The notes under the pieces were generated by a model. It was given only the letters and a program-made list of their open reading frames with translations, did not search any database and was not told the origin of the DNA. DNA of 10,250 bases from Saccoglossus kowalevskii. Taxonomy: Eukaryota; Hemichordata; Enteropneusta; Harrimaniidae. Below are positions 7,422-10,250 of the stretch, one piece after another. Location of the stretch: assembly GCF_000003605.2 (NCBI RefSeq), contig NW_003109086.1:119194-129443 (forward strand), in the 5' to 3' direction. Both the position numbers and the translations under genes were made by a program. How positions within the stretch are numbered: the stretch's first letter is position 1; each line of letters begins with the position of its first letter.

Positions 7422-7460
7422 CATAGACCCTCTAACTGTTAGAGGGTCTATGATTATAAC
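7415..7460. mobile_element. 30-bp palindrome flanked by 8-bp direct repeats; possible collapsed MITE
   Basis: CATAGACCCTCTAAC (7422-7436), a central T, and its exact reverse complement (7438-7452) form a perfect 15-bp inverted repeat. ATTATAAC flanks it on both sides (7415-7422 and 7453-7460; the left copy shares one C with the palindrome). An 8-bp duplication is typical of hAT-type insertions. It may be two terminal inverted repeats joined after loss of the interior. A chance foldback is unlikely for 15 perfect pairs, but the element identity is inference. Confidence 0.5.
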
Positions 7461-7656
7461 TATCAAAAAAAATAGCAAATTGTAAGAATTAGTTAAATCA
7501 TTATTTATAGGTGAAGCCGCATATCTATGCAATTTTTACCAAGATTATACTTTTAAAAACGCATACAATGTGTATAACAAAACATCGTGGGCGGGTCAAA
7601 AGTTGTTGTAGGGAAGAAAGTGACCCAGGTTCCTACTAATTCTTTTCTATACTCAC

Positions 7657-8437
7657 CCACGCTATAAAATTAACAACTTCACCATGGTTACAACAACGAT
7701 GTTAGTCCATCTTTGTAGAACAGTTCAGAATGATGTTTATATCGGGGGGTAAATTCTTCTCTCTCTGGGTTCTCCTCACTTGTCAGGTGGAAACTCGTCT
7801 CGTCTCTATATCTCGTCCCCTTGAGGTGCGGGATTGGGAAAGTCACAGTCAAATAAGATACACACAACGAAATACGTTTCAGCTCTCGTCTTAGTCGGTC
7901 AATCGAGCACTCTATAAGACACAGCGCCCTGGGGGGAAAATCCCCAAGACTATCGCAAGGCTGACCCAAGGCTCTCCAGGACTGCACTCTCGACTGCGTC
8001 CATCGTGCTGTGCTCCCCAAGACCAACTCACACTCTCTTTATTCATTTTCAAAACTCTAACCAATTACAAAACAGAAAAAAGACTCTAGAGCGTAACTTT
8101 CAATCATAAAGCCAATCACACTAAGTACTGAATACGTCATATCTTTTGATTAATCGTTCACTACATTAATAACTATGAATACCAACTGTCAGAATGAGTA
8201 GTCAGAATAGCGATGGTTATCTCGTAATTAGTTCCAAATCACTGAGCTAAGTTCCGTCCAAAACTTCAAATAGGCCTAAACGATGACAGACATAACACAG
8301 CAATTCGCTAATAATCAACTAATTAAGTCGGTTAACAGATACATAAAAACAAATTCATGACATTTACGCAAATACTTTAATGTGTACAGTCTTCCGCGAG
8401 AATTTTGGATGCTTTTTTAAAAATTAAATAGGTAACA
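7657..8437 (-). other. Higher-GC island: possible LTR or reverse-strand first exon
   Basis: The part at 7720-8040 is clearly less AT-rich than its surroundings. Read on the reverse strand, 8437 to 7685 starts TGTTACC and ends GTAACCA, includes an inverted CCAAT-like ATTGG and an AATAAA (near 8040), and is followed directly by TGGTGAAG, which could be a tRNA primer site. GTGG|GTGAGT, a strong donor, follows with the exon edge at 7657. This order fits an LTR of about 750 bases plus leader, or a 5'-UTR exon of a gene transcribed leftward. Against the LTR: I see no second copy, no 5-bp target duplication and no gag-pol nearby. The 112-codon reverse frame at 7688-8026 matches nothing I know. Confidence 0.25.
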
Positions 8438-8450
8438 TCCCAAATCATTA

Positions 8451-8476
8451 CATACATATACATACATATACATATA
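8451..8476. repeat. CATACATATA decamer microsatellite
   Basis: Two perfect copies of CATACATATA and a partial third stand in tandem. It lies about 25 bases upstream of the candidate promoter at 8499. Confidence 0.85.
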
Positions 8477-8498
8477 CTCAAGTAAGGGATTCATCATC

Positions 8499-8523
8499 TG
8501 CGCATGCGTCAGACGGCCATACC
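8499..8523 (+). promoter_or_regulatory. NRF-1-like site with adjacent YY1-like GCCAT, candidate promoter
   Basis: TGCGCATGCGT (8499-8509) differs by one base from the palindromic NRF-1 consensus TGCGCATGCGC, common at TATA-less animal promoters. CGGCCAT (8514-8520) resembles a YY1 site. Two ATG codons follow within 35 bases. The site stands out in CG content from the AT-rich flanks. Promoter activity is inferred. Confidence 0.4.
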
Positions 8524-8556
8524 ATGTCGTTGTTTACAAACAATCGTCTACCATGA
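8524..8556 (+). CDS. Upstream ORF of 10 codons overlapping the next start
   Basis: ATG with a good context (ACCATG) opens MSLFTNNRLP and stops at TGA 8554-8556. That stop overlaps the ATG at 8553 as ATGA, an arrangement allowing reinitiation. The uORF also contains TTGTTTACAAACAA (8530-8543), a palindromic forkhead-type motif. It is probably regulatory, if the transcript exists. Confidence 0.3.
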   Translation: MSLFTNNRLP

Positions 8557-8699
8557 GCCTTTGCGTTTTATCGTGCCTTCTTATCGTTGCCCATATCTGT
8601 TGTACTCTTGGGCCCTCGCTAAAAAGACCTTTTAAAATTGAAAATTGCAGCACCTCAGCTGATGAAGACAATTTTATCAAAAATCAACTAACATCATAA
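8553..8699 (+). CDS. Short secreted-protein-like ORF with signal peptide, possible broken exon
   Basis: A 48-codon frame from ACCATGA. Residues 1-20 (MSLCVLSCLLIVAHICCTLG) form a convincing signal peptide with a hydrophobic core and small residue at the likely cleavage point. The rest (PSLKRPFKIENCS, then an acidic patch and FIKNQLTS) ends at TAA 8697-8699. The K-P-F-x-x-x-N-C-like start of the mature part reminds me of ML-domain/GM2-activator-like proteins, which begin in a similar way, but it is far too short for the domain (about 160 residues). No donor site fits before the stop, so either it is a remnant of the first exon of such a gene, a genuine small secreted peptide, or chance. The promoter-like sequence just upstream supports a real 5' end. 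Confidence 0.35.
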   Translation: MSLCVLSCLLIVAHICCTLGPSLKRPFKIENCSTSADEDNFIKNQLTS

Positions 8700-9517
8700 C
8701 ATTATTTTTTTCTTACATGGACCTAATATGTGAGAAACACGATAATTCGCGGTAACCAGGCTTTCTCGATTGATATACTCACACCAAAAACAAACAAGAG
8801 ACTGTTTGTAAGTCAAACAGACACACTGCTCTTTGAGCTATCTGGTACTTGATATCGACCATTTTTTGTGGCTAGTTTCATTCGAGAGTTCGGTTTAGAT
8901 TATGAATATTCATATTTTTTTTAAATTATGCGTAAGATTATTCTTAAGAGAGGAGATCTTGCGTATGAGAACAGCGACCAAATATTCTGATAGGAAAACG
9001 CACACATGAACTACCCTTATTGCATTGCGTAAAGAATATTCGAGAACTTTTTACGATATTTAATTTCAAAATGGGGGCATGGTTAGATTATGATTGATTA
9101 TCAAGCTACTTTGACCCTTGTGGATTATAAAATCCCTCCGCGATGAATTATAACATGTCTCTGACATATCTCTGATTGGCAGACCATTCGTCCTTGAAAT
9201 GTAGGTGTGTTTACAAACTACATACCACCTATAGGCTGCATATCATTATACTATCGTTTATGTATTTTGAATTATGTTGGTTGTTGTCACAGGCGCTCGC
9301 AACGTTTCTGGGATAATAAAAAGGATCTGAAATAAGGTCAAAATGCTTAGTCAATCGCCGATACGTTCGAAGACCTTTCATATAGTAACACAAGGTAGGA
9401 AATAACACGATTTTCGAAATTATATTTTGTCCCGCTTCACACAATTCAAGCACGATATCGGTAGAAATATCGATCAACTTGTATTATATTTGTTCGAAAT
9501 AAAACAGATGAAATCCT
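8700..9517. other. Non-coding stretch, no gene recognised
   Basis: No gene is supported. An imperfect inverted repeat (ATGCGTAAGAT near 8929 and ATCTTGCGTAT near 8957) and a second TGTTTACAAAC (9208-9218, also at 8531-8541) are the only small features. The 82-codon reverse frame at 9229-9477 has no recognisable domain. Confidence 0.35.
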
Positions 9518-10105
9518 ATGAAAATCGAAACGCCAGAGCAAAATGCACACCGTCTTCTACGCAACCATTTTGAATCAGAGACCCTAGCATGCGCTGTTGC
9601 CAAACATGTACGCATAACTAATACAATGTTTGTTTTTTCAAGCAAACGTTGTAAAATGAACACACACTATGTCTTCTATACAATGTTTAGGAACAGATGC
9701 GATATTAGAAGGTATATCTGGCTAGTCGAAGTCATTGCCAGTAATTCCACTCTCTCCCTCCGTGTTACAGACTGCTAGTATCATCTCAGAAATGTGTTGA
9801 TATGCTTTCTTTTCCTTGATTGGTTTAGCTACCCAATGTCTTTTAGGGAATCACCAGTTAATTTGACCGAGGAGGCGCCGGTGAATTTCACATGTTATTG
9901 TTAAATAATCACAAGTCCCCCCCTAGGTGTATATTAAAAATTGGACTGTCCCCTCTTAGAAAAAAACAAAATATGGTAGGCGCCCCCATGAAATTTTTTT
10001 TAAACAATAAAGATTTACATTAATGAATCGTTGCATGCTTCCAGGTTCCAGCTCTTCTCCCTGACCTCGTCACTACAGTTTAATGAACTATTAAGTCATC
10101 AGTCT
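9518..10105. other. Non-coding stretch, no gene recognised
   Basis: An 86-codon frame at 9518-9778 (+) has no domain, signal peptide or supporting context. C-runs near 9917 and 9984 and two GGCGCC strings (9873-9878, 9980-9985 as GGCGCC-CCC) break the AT-rich background. ATTAAA on the reverse strand (10079-10084) could be a weak polyadenylation signal for the fragment to the right. Confidence 0.3.
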
Positions 10106-10249
10106 CTATTTCCTCTGCACTAGGCTGTCAACGAGATCATCACCATCAGAGTCCTCTGAGTCAGTTTCGTCAGTGTTGTACATTCTGGTGTTTACAGTTT
10201 GTAAATGTTCAGTGATTTTATGTGTTTTTGCTTGATCTTTATATGATTT
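10106..10249 (-). CDS. C-terminal end of an unidentified protein with acidic tail (partial)
   Basis: Read leftward from the window edge, 47 codons are open and end in TAG (10106-10108). The first part is basic and helical-looking (KDQAKTHKITEHLQTV). The second is strongly acidic (TDETDSEDSDGDD), ending LVDSLVQRK. Such acidic tails are frequent at the ends of nuclear or transposase-like proteins, and KITEHL is loosely like the short end motifs of some transposases. This is composition, not homology. The beginning lies outside the window. An alternative is that the frame is chance, though the clustered Asp/Glu/Ser codons argue mildly against it. Confidence 0.35.
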   Translation of the reverse strand, partial: KSYKDQAKTHKITEHLQTVNTRMYNTDETDSEDSDGDDLVDSLVQRK

Positions 10250-10250
10250 T

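Noticed and set aside
7680-8442. A complete LTR retrotransposon with target-site duplication
   Set aside because: The five bases on each side (CACCA and TCCCA) do not match, no second LTR is present, and no gag or pol lies beside it; only a tentative island is reported.
9229-9778. An 82-codon reverse frame and an 86-codon plus frame
   Set aside because: Neither has a domain, signal peptide, composition bias or flanking signals; lengths are within chance for this much sequence.

Overview
The window looks like a piece of an animal nuclear genome, most likely a marine invertebrate (a mollusc or another lophotrochozoan would fit, but the phylum cannot be fixed from the sequence). Signs of this are low gene density, AT-rich non-coding DNA, several microsatellites, decayed non-LTR retrotransposons, splice-site-like signals, and no bacterial operon layout. 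Only one gene is secure.

That gene (ATG at 4161, stop at 4907, + strand, 248 codons in one exon) encodes a two-domain cupin of the ectoine synthase (EctC) family. The C-terminal domain keeps the Glu/Tyr/His iron ligands and the Cys-x-Phe...Gly-Asn-Glu-x-His tail of bacterial EctC. The N-terminal domain is a second EctC-like copy that starts with the family's MIVR but has lost all three ligands. No ectA- or ectB-like gene is visible. A splice-acceptor-like sequence (TACTAAC, pyrimidine tract, TTACAG) ends at 4142, 18 bases before the ATG. A strong donor (GCG|GTGAGT) at 1695/1696, below a CACGTG and an inverted CCAAT box, could end a 5'-UTR exon, giving an intron of about 2.4 kb. A small hairpin and an AATAAA follow the stop.

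Layout: 1-1294 is non-coding with one diverged tandem duplication. 1295-1579 (-) is an unexplained open frame. 1600-1700 is the candidate promoter and first exon. 1700-2447 is AT-rich and featureless. 2448-3365 (-) is a 5'-truncated non-LTR retrotransposon 3' end, with two frameshifts and one stop, whose 3' tail is an (AAAT)n microsatellite. 3366-4140 is spacer with a (TCAG)n microsatellite. 4161-5030 holds the EctC-like gene and its 3' end. 5275-6190 contains two families of diverged ~145-170 bp repeats, ending in a GC-rich hairpin that overlaps a textbook G-quadruplex motif (6217-6262). About 6404-6960 is a second broken reverse transcriptase (+), followed by AT-rich sequence with a 30-bp palindrome flanked by 8-bp direct repeats. 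7657-8437 is a richer-GC island that may be an LTR or a minus-strand first exon. 8499-8699 looks like an NRF-1-type promoter followed by a uORF whose stop overlaps the start of a 48-codon frame with a signal peptide. 10106-10249 (-) may be the acidic C-terminal end of a gene running off the right edge.

Nothing else in the window is visibly linked to the EctC-like protein. The flanking DNA is a transposon-rich background, so the biological interest centres on an animal bicupin EctC with one preserved and one degenerate metal site.
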